This document shows, in pieces, positions 28,401 through 42,583 of a stretch of 64,000 nucleotides of DNA (within the stretch, counting starts at the first letter, position 1; every line of letters starts with the position of its first letter). A program made the position numbers and the translations under genes. The DNA comes from Ascarosepion bandense (taxonomy: Eukaryota > Mollusca > Cephalopoda > Sepiida > Sepiidae): assembly GCA_037127315.1 (NCBI GenBank), contig JBBBDQ010000330.1:3035501-3099500 (forward strand), read 5' to 3'. Below the pieces are notes generated by a model. That model made no database searches, had not been told where the DNA came from, and worked only from the letters and a program-made list of their open reading frames with translations.

Positions 28401-31400
28401 TCCGAAAAAGGGGGGACAAAAGCACAGATATATATAAAAACAAAAAATAAAAAAAACAAACAAAACAAACAAAACAAACAAACGGAAAATACCTCTCAGT
28501 TTAACACAGGAAATTTGAATTGAAGATTCATTCTTCAAATTCTTCTCCAAATTCCAACGGCGAGTCGGCCTGCTAGGTAAATTCCCATTCCAAAGAACAG
28601 CACGTGGCATGGAGCTGTAATGGCTGCTGATAACTCGGCCAAAGTAGCTTCGCATAGCAGAATAAATATAAATTTCAAAATTTTTTTTTCCTCCCAAATG
28701 AAGCATGAACTCCGAAAAAGGGGGGGGGGGGACAAAAACACAGATATATATAAAAACAAAAAATAAAAAAACAAACAAAACAAACAAACGGAAAATACCC
28801 CTCAGTTTAACACAGGAAATTTGAATTGAAGATTCATTCTTCAATTCTTGCTTTCCAAGAGTTAACGGCGAGTCGACCTGCTAGGTAAATTCCCATTCAA
28901 AGAACAGCACGTGGCATGGAGCTGTAATGGCTGCTGATAACTCGGCCAAAGTAGCTTCGCATAGCAAGAATAAATATAAATTTCAAAATTTTTTTTTTTT
29001 CCTCCCAAATGAAGCATGAACTCCGAAAAAGGGGGGGGGGGGGACAAAAACACAGATATATATAAAAACAAAAAAATAAACAAAACAAACAAACGGGAAA
29101 ATACCTCAGTTTAACACAGGAAATTTGAATTGAAGATTCATTCTTCAATTCTTGCTTTTTCCCAAGAGTTAACGGCGAGTCGGCCTGCTAGGTAGATTCC
29201 CATTCAAAGAACAGCACGTGGCATGGAGCTGTAATGGCTGCTGATAACTCGGCCAAAGTAGCTTCGCATAGCAGAATAAATATAAATTTCAAAATTTTTT
29301 TTTTTCCTCCCCAAATGAAGCATGAACTCCGAAAAAAGGGGGGGGACAAAAACACAGATATATATAAAAACAAAAAAATAAAAAAACAAACAAAACAAAC
29401 AAAACAAACAAACGGAAAATACCTCTCAGTTTAACACAGGAAATTTGAATTGAAGATTCATTCTTCAATTCTTGCTTTTTAAAGAGTTAACGGCGAGTCG
29501 GCCTGCTAGGTAAATTCCCATTCAAGAACAGCACGTGGCATGGAGCTGTAATGGCTGCTGATAACTCGGCCAAAGTAGCTTCGCATAGCAGAATAAATAT
29601 AAATTTCAAAATTTTTTTTTTCCTCCCAAATGAAGCATGAACTCCGAAAAAGGGGGGACAAAAACACAGATATATATAAAAACAAACAAAACAAACAAAA
29701 CAAACAAACGGAAAACCTCTCAGTTTAACACAGGAAATTTGAATTGAAGATTCATTCTTCAATTCTTGCTTTTCCCAAGAGTTAACGGCGAGTCGGCCTG
29801 CTAGGTAAATTCCCATTCAAAGAACAGCACGTGGCATGGAGCTGTAATGGCTGCTGATAACTCGGCCAAAGTAGCTTCGCATAGCAGAATAAATATAAAT
29901 TTCAAAATTTTTTTTTCCTCCCAAATGAAGCATGAACTCCGAAGAAAAGGGGGACAAAAACACAGATATATATAAAAACAAAAAAATAAAAAAACAAACA
30001 AAACAAACAAAACAAACAAACGGAAAATACCTCTCAGTTTAACACAGGAAATTTGAATTGAAAATTCATTCTTCCAATTCTTGTACTTCCCAAGAGTTAA
30101 CGGCGAAGTCCAGCCTGCTAGGTAAATTCCCATTCAAAGAACAGCACGTGGCATGGAGCTGTAATGGCTGCTGATAACTCGGCCAAAGTAGCTTCGCATA
30201 GCAGAATAAATATAAATTTCAAAATTTTTTTTCCTCCCAAATGAAGCATGAACTCCGAAAAAGGGGGGACAAAAACACAGATATATATAAAAACAAAAAA
30301 AATAAAAAAAAAACAAACAAAACAAACAAAACAAACAAACGGAAAATACCTCTCAATTTAACACAGGAAATTTGAATTGAAGATTCATTCTTCAATTCTT
30401 GCTTTTCCCAAGAGTTAACGGCGAGTCGGCCTGCTAGGTAAATTCCCATTCAAAGAACAGCACGTGGCATGGAGCTGTAATGGCTGCTGATAACTCGGCC
30501 AAAGTAGCTTCGCATAGCAGAATAAATATAAATTTCAAAATTTTTTTTTCCTCCCAAATGAAGCATGAACTCCGAAAAAGGGGGACAAAAACACAGATAT
30601 ATATAAAAACAAAAAATAAAACAAACAAAACAAACAAAACAAACAAACGGAAAATACCTCTCAGTTTAACACAGGAAATTTGAATTGAAGATTCATTCTT
30701 CAATTCTTGCTTTTCCCAAGAGTTAACGGCGAGTCGGCCTGCTAGGTAAATTCCCATTCAAAGAACAGCACGTGGCATGGAGCTGTAATGGCTGCTGATA
30801 ACTCGGCCAAAGTAGCTTCGCATAGCAGAATAAATATAAATTTCAAAATTTTTTTTTTTTCCTCCAAATGAAGCATGAACTCCGAAAAGGGGGGGACAAA
30901 AACACAGATATATATAAAAACAAAAAAATAAAAAAAACAAACAAAACAAACAAAACAAACAAACGGAAAAATACCTCTCAGTTTAACACAGGAAATTTGA
31001 ATTGAAGATTCATTCTTCAATTCTTGCTTTTCCCAAGAGTTAACGGCGAGCCTGCTAGGTAAATTCCCATTCAAAGAACAGCACGTGGCATGGAGCTGTA
31101 ATGGCTGCTGATAACTCGGCCAAAGTAGCTTCATAGCAGAATAAATATAAATTTCAAAATTTTTTTTTTTTTCCTCCCAAATGAAGAATGAACTCCGAAA
31201 AAGGGGGGGGGACAAAAACACAGATATATATAAAAACAAAAAAATAAACAAAACAAACAAACGGAAAATACCTCAGTTTAACACAGGAAATTTGAATTGA
31301 AGATTCATTCTTCAATTCTTGCTTTTCCCAAGAGTTAACGGCGAGTCGGCCTGCTAGGTAAATTCCCATTCAAAGAACAGCACGTGGCATGGAGCTGTAA

Positions 31401-34400
31401 TGGCTGCTGATAACTCGGCCAAAGTAGCTTCGCATAGCAGAATAAATATAAATTTCAAAATTTTTTTTTTTCCTCCCAAATGAAGCATGAACTCCGAAAA
31501 AGGGGGGGGGGACAAAAACACAGATATATATAAAAACAAAAAAATAAAAAAAACAAACAAAACAAACAAACGGAAAATACCTCTCAGTTTAACACAGGAA
31601 ATTTGAATTGAAGATTCATTCTTCAATTCTTGCTTTTCCCAAGAGTTAACGGCGAGTCGGCCTGCTAGGTAAATTCCCATTCAAAGAACAGCACGTGGCA
31701 TGGAGCTGTAATGGCTGCTGATAACTCGGCCAAAGTAGCTTCGCATAGCAGAATAAATATAAATTTCAAAATTTTTTTTTTTCCTCCCAAATGAAGCATG
31801 AACTCCGAAAAAGGGGGGGGACAAAAACACAGATATATATAAAAACAAAAAAATAAACAAAACAAACAAACGGAAAATACCTCAGTTTAACACAGGAAAT
31901 TTGAATTGAAGATTCATTCTTCAATTCTTGCTTTTCCCAAGAGTTAACGGCGAGTCGGCCTGCTAGGTAAATTCCCATTCAAAGAACAGCACGTGGCATG
32001 GAGCTGTAATGGCTGCTGATAACTCGGCCAAAGTAGCTTCGCATAGCAGAATAAATATAAATTTCAAAATTTTTTTTTTCCTCCCAAATGAAGCATGAAC
32101 TCCGAAAAAGGGGGGGGGGACAAAAACACAGATATATATAAAAACAAAAAAATAAAAAAAACAAACAAAACAAACAAACGGAAAATACCTCTCAGTTTAA
32201 CACAGGAAATTTGAATTGAAGATTCATTCTTCAATTCTTGCTTTTCCCAAGAGTTAACGGCGAGTCGGCCTGCTAGGTAAATTCCCATTCAAAGAACAGC
32301 ACGTGGCATGGAGCTGTAATGGCTGCTGATAACTCGGCCAAAGTAGCTTCGCGTAGCAGAATAAATAAATTTCAAAATTTTTTTTTTTTTTCCTCCCAAA
32401 TGAAGCATGAACTCCGAAAAAGGGGGGGACAAAAACACAGATATATATAAAAACAAAAAATAAAAAAACAAACAAAACAAACAAACAAACAAACGGAAAA
32501 TACCTCTCAGTTTAACACAGGAAATTTGAATTGAAGATTCATTCTTCAATTCTGTTTTTCCCAAGAGTTAACGGCGAGTCGGCCTGCTAGGTAAATTCCC
32601 ATTCAAAGAACAGCACGTGGCATGGAGCTGTAATGGCTGCTGATAACTCGGCCAAAGTAGCTTCGCATAGCAGAATAAATATAAATTTCAAAATTTTTTT
32701 TTTTCCTCCCAAATGAAGCATGAACTCCGAAAAAGGGGGGGGACAAAAACACAGATATATATAAAAAAACAAAAAAATAAAAAACAAAACAAAACAAACA
32801 AAAACAAACAAACGGAAAATACCCTCAGTTTAACACAGGAAATTTGAATTGAAGATTCATTCTTCAATTCTTGCTTTTCCCAAGAGTTAACGGCGAGTCG
32901 GCCTGCTAGGTAAATTCCCATTCAAAGAACAGCACGTGGCATGGAGCTGTAATGGCTGCTGATAACTCGGCCAAAGTAGCTTCGCATAGCAGAATAAATA
33001 TAAATTTCAAAATTTTTTTTTTTTTCCTCCCAAATGAAGCATGAACTCCGAAAAAGGGGGGGGGGGACAAAAACACAGATATATATAAAAACAAAAAAAT
33101 AAACAAAACAAACAAACGGAAAATACCTCAGTTTAACAGAATACTGAAATTTGAATTGAAGATTCATTCTTCAATTCTTGCTTTTCCCAAGAGTTAACGG
33201 CGAGTCGGCCTGCTAGGTAAATTCCCATTCAAAGAACAGCACGTGGCATGGAGCTGTAATGGCTGCTGATAACTCGGCCAAAGCTTCGCATAGCAGAATA
33301 AATATAAATTTCAAAATTTTTTTTTTTTTCCTCCCAAATGAAGCATGAACTCCGGAAAAGGGGGGGGGGGGACAAAAACACAGATATATATAAAAACAAA
33401 AAAATAAAAAAAACAAAAACAAAACAAACAAACGGAAAATACCTCAGTTTAACACAGGAAATTTGAATTGAAGATCTACGTCTTTCAATTCTTGCTTTTC
33501 CCAAGAGTTAACGGCGAGTCGGCCTGCTAGGTAAATTCCCATTCAAAGAACAGCACGTGGCATGGAGCTGTAATGGCTGCTGATAACTCGGCCAAAGTAG
33601 CTTCGCATAGCAGAATAAATATAAATTTCAAAATTTTTTTTTTTCCTCCCAAATGAAGCATGAACTCCGAAAAAGGGGGGGACAAAAACACAGATATATA
33701 TAAAAACAAAAAAAATAAAAAAAAACAAAACAAAACAAAACAAACGGAAAATACCTCTCAGTTTAACACAGGAAATTTGAATGGTTCATTCTCAATTCTT
33801 GCTTTTCCCAAGAGTTAACGGCGAGTCGGCCTGCTAGGTAAATTCCCATTCAGTGAACAGCACGTGGCATGGAGCTGTAATGGCTGCCGATAATAAAGTA
33901 GCTTCGCATAGCAGAATAAATATAAATTTCAAAATTTTTTTTTTTCCTCCCAAATGAAGCATGAACTCCGAAAAAGGGGGGGACAAAAACACAGATATAT
34001 ATAAAAACAAAAAATAAAAAAACAAACAAACAAACAAAACAAACAAACGGAAAATACCTCTCAGTTTAACACAGGAAATTTGAATTGAAGATTCATTCTT
34101 CAATTCTTGCTTTTCCCAAGAGTTAACGGCGAGTCGGCCTGCTAGGTAAATTCCCATTCAAAGAACAGCACGTGGCATGGAGCTGTAATGGCTGCTGATA
34201 ACTCGGCCAAAGTAGCTTCGCATAGCAGAATAAATATAAATTTCAAAATTTTTTTTTTCCTCCCAAATGAAGCATGAACTCCGAAAAAGGGGGGACAAAA
34301 AACACAGATATATATAAAAACAAAAAAATAAAAACAAACAAAACAAACAAACGGAAAAATACCTCTCAGTTTAACACAGGAAATTTGAATTGAAGATTCA

Positions 34401-37400
34401 TTCTCACTCTTGCTTTTCCCAAGAGTTAACGGCGAGTCGGCCTGCGAAATTCTATCTGAACAGCACGTGGCATGGAGCTGTAATGGCTGCTGATAACTCG
34501 GCCAAAGTAGCTTCGCATAGCAGAATAAATATAAATTTCAAAATTTTTTTTTTTTTCCTTCCAAATGAAGCATGAACTCCGAAAAAGGGGGGGGGACAAA
34601 AACACAGATATATATAAAAACAAAAAAATAAAAAAAACAAACAAAAACAAACAAAACAAACAAACGGAAAATACCTCTCAGTTTAACACAGGAAATTTGA
34701 ATTGAAGATTCATTCTTCAATTCTTGCTTTTCCCAAGAGTTAACGGCGAGAGTCGGCCTGCTAGGTAAATTCCCATTCAAAGAACAGCACGTGGCATGGA
34801 GCTGTAATGGCTGCTGATAACTCGGCCAAAGTAGCTTCGCATAGCAGAATAAATATAAATTTCAAAATTTTTTTTTTTTTTCTCCCAAATGAAGCATGAA
34901 CTCCGAAAAAGGGGGGGGGGACAAAAACACAGATATATATAAAAAAACAAAAAAATAAAAAACAAACAAAACAAACAAACGGAAAATACCTCTCAGTTTA
35001 ACACAGGAAATTTGAATTGAAGATTCATTCTTCAATTCTTGCTTTTCCCAAGAGTTAACGGCGAGTCGGCCTGCTAGGTAAATTCCCATTCAAAGAACAG
35101 CACGTGGCATGGAGCTGTAATGGCTGCTGATAACTCGGCCAAAGTAGCTTCGCATAGCAGAATAAATATAAATTTCAAAAATTTTTTTTTTTTTTCCTCC
35201 CAAATGAAGACGAACTCCGAAAAAGGGGGGGACAAAAACACAGATATATATAAAAACAAAAAAATAAAAAAAACAAACAAAACAAAACAAACGGAAAATA
35301 CCCCTCAGTTTAACACAGGAAATTTGAATTGAAGATTCATTCTTCAATTCTTGCTTTTCCCAAGAGTTAACGGCGAGTCGGCACTGCTAGGTAAATTCCC
35401 ATTCAAAGAACAGCACGTGGCATGGAGCTGTAATGGCTGATAACTCGGCCAAAGTAGCTTCGCATAGCAGAATAAATATAAATTTCAAAATTTTTTTTTT
35501 TTTCCTCCCAAATGAAGCATGAACTCCGAAAAAAGGGGGGGGACAAAACACAGATATATATAAAAACAAAAAAATAAAAAAAAACAAAACAAAACAAACA
35601 AACGGAAAATACCTCAGTTTAACACAGGAAATTTGAATTGAAGATTCATTCTTCAATTCTTGCTTTCTTTTCCCAAGAGTTAACGGCGAGTCGGCCTGCT
35701 AGGTAAATTCCCATTCAAAGAACAGCACGTGGCATGGAGCTGTAATGGCTGCTGATAACTCGGCCAAAGTAGCTTCGCATAGCAGAATAAATATAAATTT
35801 CAAAATTTTTTTTTTTTTCCTCCCAAATGAAGCATGAACTCCGAAAAAGGGGGGACAAAAAACACAGATATATATAAAAACAAAAAAATAAAAAAAACAA
35901 AAACAAAACAAACAAACGGAAAATACCCTCTCAGTTTAACACAGGAAATTTGAATTGAAGATTCATTCTTCAATTCTTGCTTTTCCCAAGAGTTAACGGC
36001 GAGTCGGCCTTGCTAGGTAAATTCCCATTCAAAGAACAGCACGTGGCATGGAGCTGTAATGGCTGCTGATAACTCGGCCAAAGTAGCTTCGCATAGCAGA
36101 ATAAATATAAATTTCAAAATTTTTTTTTTTTCCTCCCAAATGAAGCATGAACTCCGAAAAAGGGGGGGACAAAAAACACAGATATATATAAAAACAAAAA
36201 ATAAACAAAACAAACAAACGGAAAATACCTCAGTTTAACACAGGAAATTTGAATTGAAGATTCATTCTTCAATTCTTGCTTTTCCCAAGAGTTAACGGCG
36301 AGTCGGCCTGCTAGGTAAATTCCCATTCAAAGAACAGCACGTGGCATGGAGTTGCATGGCCGCTGATAACTCGGCCAAAGTAGCTTCGCATAGCAGAATA
36401 AAATATAAATTTCAAAATTTTTTTTTTTTCCTCCCAAATGAAGCATGAACTCCGAAAAAGGGGGGGGGGGGGGACAAAAACACAGATATATATAAAAACA
36501 AAAAAATAAAAAACAAACAAAACAAACAAACGGAAAATACCTCTCAGTTTAACACAGGAAATTTGAATTGAAGATTCATTCTTCAATTCTTGCTTTTCCC
36601 AAGAGTTAACGGCGAGTCGGCCTGCTAGGTAAATTCTGCATTCAAAGAACAGCACGTGGTATTAGAGCTGTAATGGCTGCTGATAACTCGGCCAAAGTAG
36701 CTTCGCATAGCAGAATAAATATAAATTTCAAAATTTTTTTTTTTTCCTCCCAAATGAAGCATGAACTCCGAAAAAGGGGGGGACAAAAACACAGATATAT
36801 ATAAAAACAAAAAAAAATAAAAAAAACAAACAAAACAAACAAAAACAAAACAAACGGAAAATACCTCTCAGTTTAACACAGGAAATTTGAATTGAAGATT
36901 CATTCTTCAATTCTTGCTTTTCCCAAGAGTTAACGGCGAGTCGGCCTGCTAGGTAAATTCCCATTCAAAGAACAGCACGTGGCATGGAGCTGTAATGGCT
37001 GCTGATAACTCGGCCAAAGTAGCTTCGCATAGCAGAATAAATATAAATTTCAAAATTTTTTTTTTTTTCCTCCAAATGAAGCATGAACTCCGAAAAAAAG
37101 GGGGGGACAAAAACACAGATATATATAAAACAAAAAAATAAAAAAATCAAACAAAACAAAACAAAACAAACAAACGGAAAATACCTCTCAGTTTACAGGG
37201 AAATTTGAATTGAAGATTCATTCTTCAATTCTTGCTTTTTCCCAAGAGTTAACGGCGAGTCGGCCTGCTAGGTAAATTCCCATTCAAAGAACAGCACGTG
37301 GCATGGAGCTGTAATGGCTGCTGATAACTTGTCAAAGTAGCTTCGCATAGCAGAATAAATATAAATTTCAAAATTTTTTTTTCCTCCCAAATGAAGCATG

Positions 37401-40400
37401 AACTCCGAAAAAGGGGGGGACAAAAACACAGATATATAAAAACAAAAAATAAACAAACAAACAACTACTAGTTTAACACAGGAAATTTGAATTGAAGATT
37501 CATTCTTCAATTCTGCTTTTCCCAAGAGTTAACGGCGAGTCGGCCAAGATAGGTAAATTCCCATTCAAAGAACAGCACGTGGCATGGAGCTGTAATGGCT
37601 GCTGATAACTCGGCCAAAGTAGCTTCGCATAGCAGAATAAAATATAAATTTCAAAATTTTTTTTTTCCTCCCAAATGAAGCATGAACTCCGAAAAAGGGG
37701 GGGGGGGGACAAAAACACAGATATATATAAAACAAAAAATAAAAAAAAACAAACAAAACAAACAAACGGAAAATACCTCAGTTTAACACAGGAAATTGAA
37801 CGAAGATTCATTCTTCAATTTTTGCTTTTCCCAAGAGTTAACGGCGAGTCGGCCTGCTAGGTAAATTCCCATTCAAAGAACAGCACGTGGCATGGAGCTG
37901 TAATGGCTGCTGATAACTCTCGCCAAAGTAGCTTCGCATAGCAGAATAAATATAAATTTTTTTTTTTTTTTTTCCTCCCAAATGAAGCATGAACTCCGAA
38001 AAAAGGGGGGGGGGGGGGGACAAAAACACAGATATATATAAAAACAAAAAATAAAAAAAACAAACAAAACAAACAAACGGAAAATACCTCAGTTTAACAC
38101 AGGAAATTTGAATTAAAGGATTCATTCTTTCAATTCTTGCTTTTCCCAAGAGTTAACGGCGAGTCGGCCCAAGCAGGTACCCCCATTCAAAGAACAGCAC
38201 GTGGCATGGAGCTGTAATGGCCGCTGATAACTCGGCCAAAGTAGTTTCGCATAGCAGAATAAATATGAATTTCAAAATTTTTTTTTTCCTCCCAAATGAA
38301 GCATGAACTCCGAAAAAGGGGGGGACAAAACACAGATATATATAAAAACAAAAAAATAAAAAAAAACAAAACAAAACAAAACAAACGGAAAATACCTCTC
38401 AGTTTAACACAGGAAATTTGAATTGAAGATTCATTCTTCAATTCTGCTTTTCCCAAGAGTTAACGGCGAGTCGGCCTGCTAGGTAAATTCCCATTCAAAG
38501 AACAGCACGTGGCATGGAGCTCGTAATGGCTGCTGATAACTCGGCCAAAGTAGCTTCGCATAGCAGAATAAATATAAATTTCAAAATTTTTTTTTTTTTC
38601 CTCCAAATGAAGCATGAACTCCGAAAAAGGGGGGGACAAAAACACAGATATATATAAAAACAAAAAAATAAAAAAAACAAACAAAAACAAACAAAACAAA
38701 CAAACGGAAAATACCTCTCAGTTTAACACAGGAATGAATTGAAGATTCATTCTTCAATTCTTGCTTTTCCCAAGAGTTAACGGCGAGTCGGCCTGCTAGG
38801 TCACATTCAAAGAACAGCACGTGGCATGGAGCTGTAATGGCTGCTGATAATTCGGCCAAAGTAGCTTCGCATAGCAGAATAAATATAAATTTCAAAATTT
38901 TTTTTTTTCTCCCAAATGAAGCATGAACTCCGAAAAAGGGGGGACAAAAACACAGATATATATAAAAAAACAAAAAATAAAAACAAACAAAACAAACAAA
39001 CGGAAAATACCTCTCAGTTTAACAGGAAATTTGAATTGAAGATTCATTCTCAATTCTTGCTTTTCCCAAGAGCTAACGGCGAGTCGGCCTGCTAGGTAAA
39101 TTCCCATTCAAAGAACAGCACGTGGCATGGAGCTGTAATGGCTGCTGATAACTCGGCCAAAGTAGCTTCGCATAGCAGAATAAATATAAATTTCAAAATT
39201 TTTTTTTTTCCTCCCAAATGAAGCATGAACTCCGAAAAAGGGGGACAAAAACACAGATATATATAAAAACAAAAAAATAAACAAAACAAACAAACGGAAA
39301 ATACCTCAGTTTAACACAGGAAATTTGAATTGAAGATTCATTCTTCAATTCTTGCTTTTCCAAGAGTTAACGGCGAGTCGGCCTGCTAGGTAAATTCCCA
39401 TTCAAAGAACAGCACGTGGCATGGAGCTGTAATGGCTGCTGATAACTCGGCCAAAGTAGCTTCGCATAGCAGAATAAATATAAATTTCAAAATTTTTTTT
39501 TTCCCTCCCAAATGAAGCATGAACTCCGAAAAAGGGGGGACAAAAACACAGATATATATAAAAAACAAAAATAAAAAAAACAAACAAAAACAAACAACGG
39601 AAAATACCTCTCAGTTTAACACAGGAAATTTGAATTGAAGATTCATTCTTCAATTCTTGCTTTTCCCAAGAGTTAACGGCGAGTCGGCCTGCTAGGTAAA
39701 TTCCCATTCAAAGAACAGCACGTGGCATGGAGCTGTAATGGCTGCTGATAACTCGGCCAAAGTAGCTTCGCAGCATAGCAGAATAAATATAAATTTCAAA
39801 ATTCTTTTTTTTTTTTCCTCCCAAATGAAGCATGAACTCCGAAAAGGGGGGGGACAAAACACAGATATATATAAAAACAAAAAATAAAAAAAAACAAACA
39901 AAACAAACAAAACAAACAAACGGAAAATACCTCTCAGTTTAACACAGGAAATTTGAATTGAAGATTCATTCTTCAATTCTTGCTTTTCCCAAGAGTTAAC
40001 GGCGAGTCGGCCTGCTAGGTAAATTCCCATTCAAAGAACAGCACGTGGTAAGCTGTAATGGCTGCTGTACAACTCGGCCAGTAGCTTCGCATAGCAGAAT
40101 AAATATAAATTTCAAAATTTTTTTTTTTTTTCCTCCCAAATGAAGCATGAACTCCGAAAAAGGGGGGGGGGGGACAAAAACACAGATATATATAAAAACA
40201 AAAAAATAAAAAACAAACAAACAAACAAACGGAAAATACCTCTCAGTTTAACACAGGAAATTTGAATTGAAGATTCATTCTTCAATTCTTGCTTTTCCCA
40301 AGAGTTAACGGCGAGTCGGCCTGCTAGTAAATTCCCATTCAAAGAACAGCACGTGGCATGGAGCTGTAATGGCTGCTGATAACTCGGCCAAAGTAGCTTC

Positions 40401-41807
40401 GCATAGCAGAATAAATATAAATTTCTCCCAAAAATTTTTTTTTTTTTCCTCCCAAATGAAGCATGAACTCCGAAAAAAAGGGGGGACAAAAACACAGATA
40501 TATATAAAAACAAAAAAATAAAAAAAACAAACAAAACAAACAAACGGAAAATACCTCAGTTTAACACAGGAAATTTGAATTGAAGATTCATTCTTCAATT
40601 CTTGCTTTTCCCAAGAGTTAACGGCGAGTCGGCCTGCTAGGTAAATTCCCATTCAAAGAACAGCACGTGGCATGGAGCTGTAATGGCTGCTGATAACTCG
40701 GCCAAAGTAGCTTCGCATAGCAGAATAAATATAAATTTCAAAATTTTTTTTTTTTCCTCCCAAATGAAGCATGAACTCCGAAAAGGGGGGGGGACAAAAA
40801 CACAGATATATATAAAAACAAAAAAATAAAAAAACAAAACAAAACAACAAAATTCTCAGTTTAACACAGGAAATTTGAATTGAAGATTCATTCTTCAATT
40901 CTGCTTTTCCCAAGAGTTAACGGCGAGTCGGCCTGCTAGGCAATTCCATTCAAAGAACAGCACGTGGCATGGAGCTGTAATGGCTGCTGATAACTCGGCC
41001 AAAGTAGCTTCGCATAGCAGAATAAATATAAATTTCAAAATTTTTTTTTCCTCCCAAATGAAGCATGAACTCCGAAAAAGGGGGGGGACAAAAACACAGA
41101 TATATATAAAACAAAAAAATAAAAAAACAAACAAAACAAACAAAACAAACAAACGGAAAATACCTCTCAGTTTAACACAGGAAATTTGAATTGAAGATTC
41201 ATTCTTCAATTCTGCTTTTCCCAAGAGTTAACGGCGAGTCGGCCTGCAAATTCCCATTCAAAGAACAGCACGTGGCATGGAGCTGTAATGGCTGCTGATA
41301 ACTCGGCCAAAGTAGCTTCGCATAGCAGAATAAATATAAATTTCAAAAATTTTTTTTTTTTCCTCCCAAATGAAGCATGAACTCCGAAAAGGGGGGGACA
41401 AAAAAAACACAGATATATATAAAAACAAAAAAATAAAAACAAACAAACAAACAAAACAAAACAAACGGAAAATACCTCTCAGTTTAACACAGGAAATTTG
41501 AATTGAAGATTCATTCTTCACTCTTGCTTTTCCCAAGAGTTAATGGCGAGTCGGCCTGCTAGGTAAATTCCCATTCAAAGAACAGCACGTGGCATGGAGC
41601 TGTAATGGCTGCTGATAACTCGGCCAAAGTAGCTTCGCATAGCAGAATAAATATAAATTTCAAAATTTTTTTTTTTCCTCCCAAATGAAGCATGAACTCC
41701 GAAAAAGGGGGGGGGGGACAAAAACACAGATATATATAAAAACAAAAAAATAAAAAAAACAAACAAAACAAACAAACGGAAAATACCTCAGTTTAACACA
41801 GGAAATT
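1411..41807. repeat. Giant satellite array, about 130 head-to-tail copies of a ~310-bp unit
   Basis: The same unit recurs without interruption for about 40.4 kb. I counted 130 occurrences of its GTTAACGGCGAGTCGG landmark or a mutated version, from 1566 to about 41535, which gives a mean spacing of 310 bp (range roughly 276-325). All copies are in the same orientation. Length differences come mostly from the T run (about 4-17), the G run (about 3-15) and the A/C-rich tract. The array starts inside a unit near the AACTCC word and ends inside a unit after ACACAGGAAATT. No unrelated sequence is inserted. Minus-strand open frames of 60-186 codons recur throughout, but the same DNA is read in different frames in different units because the homopolymer lengths vary, so they are not genes. 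I do not recognise the satellite as a named family. Confidence 0.97.
31943..32252. repeat. Representative satellite unit (310 bp) with its internal landmarks
   Basis: This copy is close to the consensus. In order it has GTTAAC at 31943-31948, AG-GTAAAT at 31965-31972 (splice-donor-like), CACGTG at 31990-31995, a 10-base T run at 32070-32079 followed by CCTCCC, a 10-base G run at 32110-32119, TATATATAAAAA at 32133-32144, an (AAAC)-rich tract to about 32179, and a hairpin with arms GAATTGAAGA (32213-32222) and TCTTCAATTC (32228-32237) around a 5-base loop. These landmarks are kept in most of the other copies. Confidence 0.9.
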
Positions 41808-42182
41808 ATGGAAAATATGAGGTAGAATTACTAGTATGAATAAATTCCACTTTAATGATGTTTCAGATAGAATATGTGAATTGTAATAACACAATTTTTC
41901 AAATATATTCAATGTCTCTACACATGTTTTTATTCGAGAGTCAACATTTAAATTCGCTTCAGTAAGCACAGGAATTTGTTTTCAAGAAGCTAACTGAATA
42001 ATTTAAAGGAGAGTACTGTTTCATACAACTATTCTCTCTCTCTCTTCCTCTCTCTCTCTATCTCTATCTCTCTCTCTCTCTCTCATTACTTCTTCATTTC
42101 CTTCTTTCATAACTTCCTATTTTTACTCCGTCTATTTATAGCTAAACTATCTCTTGTCTAATTATACCCAATTACAATTATA
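41808..42182. other. AT-rich DNA right of the satellite; no gene seen
   Basis: Single-copy-looking sequence with a (CT)n microsatellite at 42033-42084. I recognise nothing else. Confidence 0.6.
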
Positions 42183-42212
42183 TCTAAATTTATTTATAAA
42201 TGGAACTTTGTC

Positions 42213-42247
<35 letters not shown>

Positions 42248-42533
42248 CTGTATGTGTTTGTGTGTGTGTGTCCGTTACCTATAGACTCCGAAACGGCTGA
42301 ACCGATTTTCTTGAAAATTTACACAGTTGTTCTCTAAGCGTCTGCGAGTGTTCTTAGCTAGGTTTTGTGTCGAGGTACCCCCGATAAATATCGAAAATCG
42401 ATAATCGAAAAAAATCGGGTTATAGAAGGAGTGATCCGATTTTAATCAAATTTGATACACTCATATACAAAGACATAATAAACGATATTCAGAAATTTCA
42501 AGGTTGCAGTTCTTATAATAGTGCAGAAAATCG

Positions 42534-42583
<50 letters not shown>

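Noticed and set aside
1404..41775. About 180 open frames of 60-186 codons inside the satellite, many starting MGIYLAGRLAVNSWEK
   Set aside because: They repeat with the satellite period. The same DNA is read in all three minus frames (SEFMLHLGG, FGVHASFGR, RSSCFIWEE) depending on homopolymer lengths, so there is no selection for a frame. Plus-strand frames are A/K/N-rich shadows.
1411..41807. CRISPR-like regular repetition
   Set aside because: The whole 310-bp unit repeats, with no unique spacers, and the window is eukaryotic.
1411..41807. Satellite unit as a copy of a known snRNA, 5S rRNA or histone repeat
   Set aside because: I compared it from memory with the U1, U2, U4, U5, U6 and 5S core words on both strands and found no convincing match. 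The AATTTACCTAGCAGG word on the minus strand only faintly recalls the U1 5' end.
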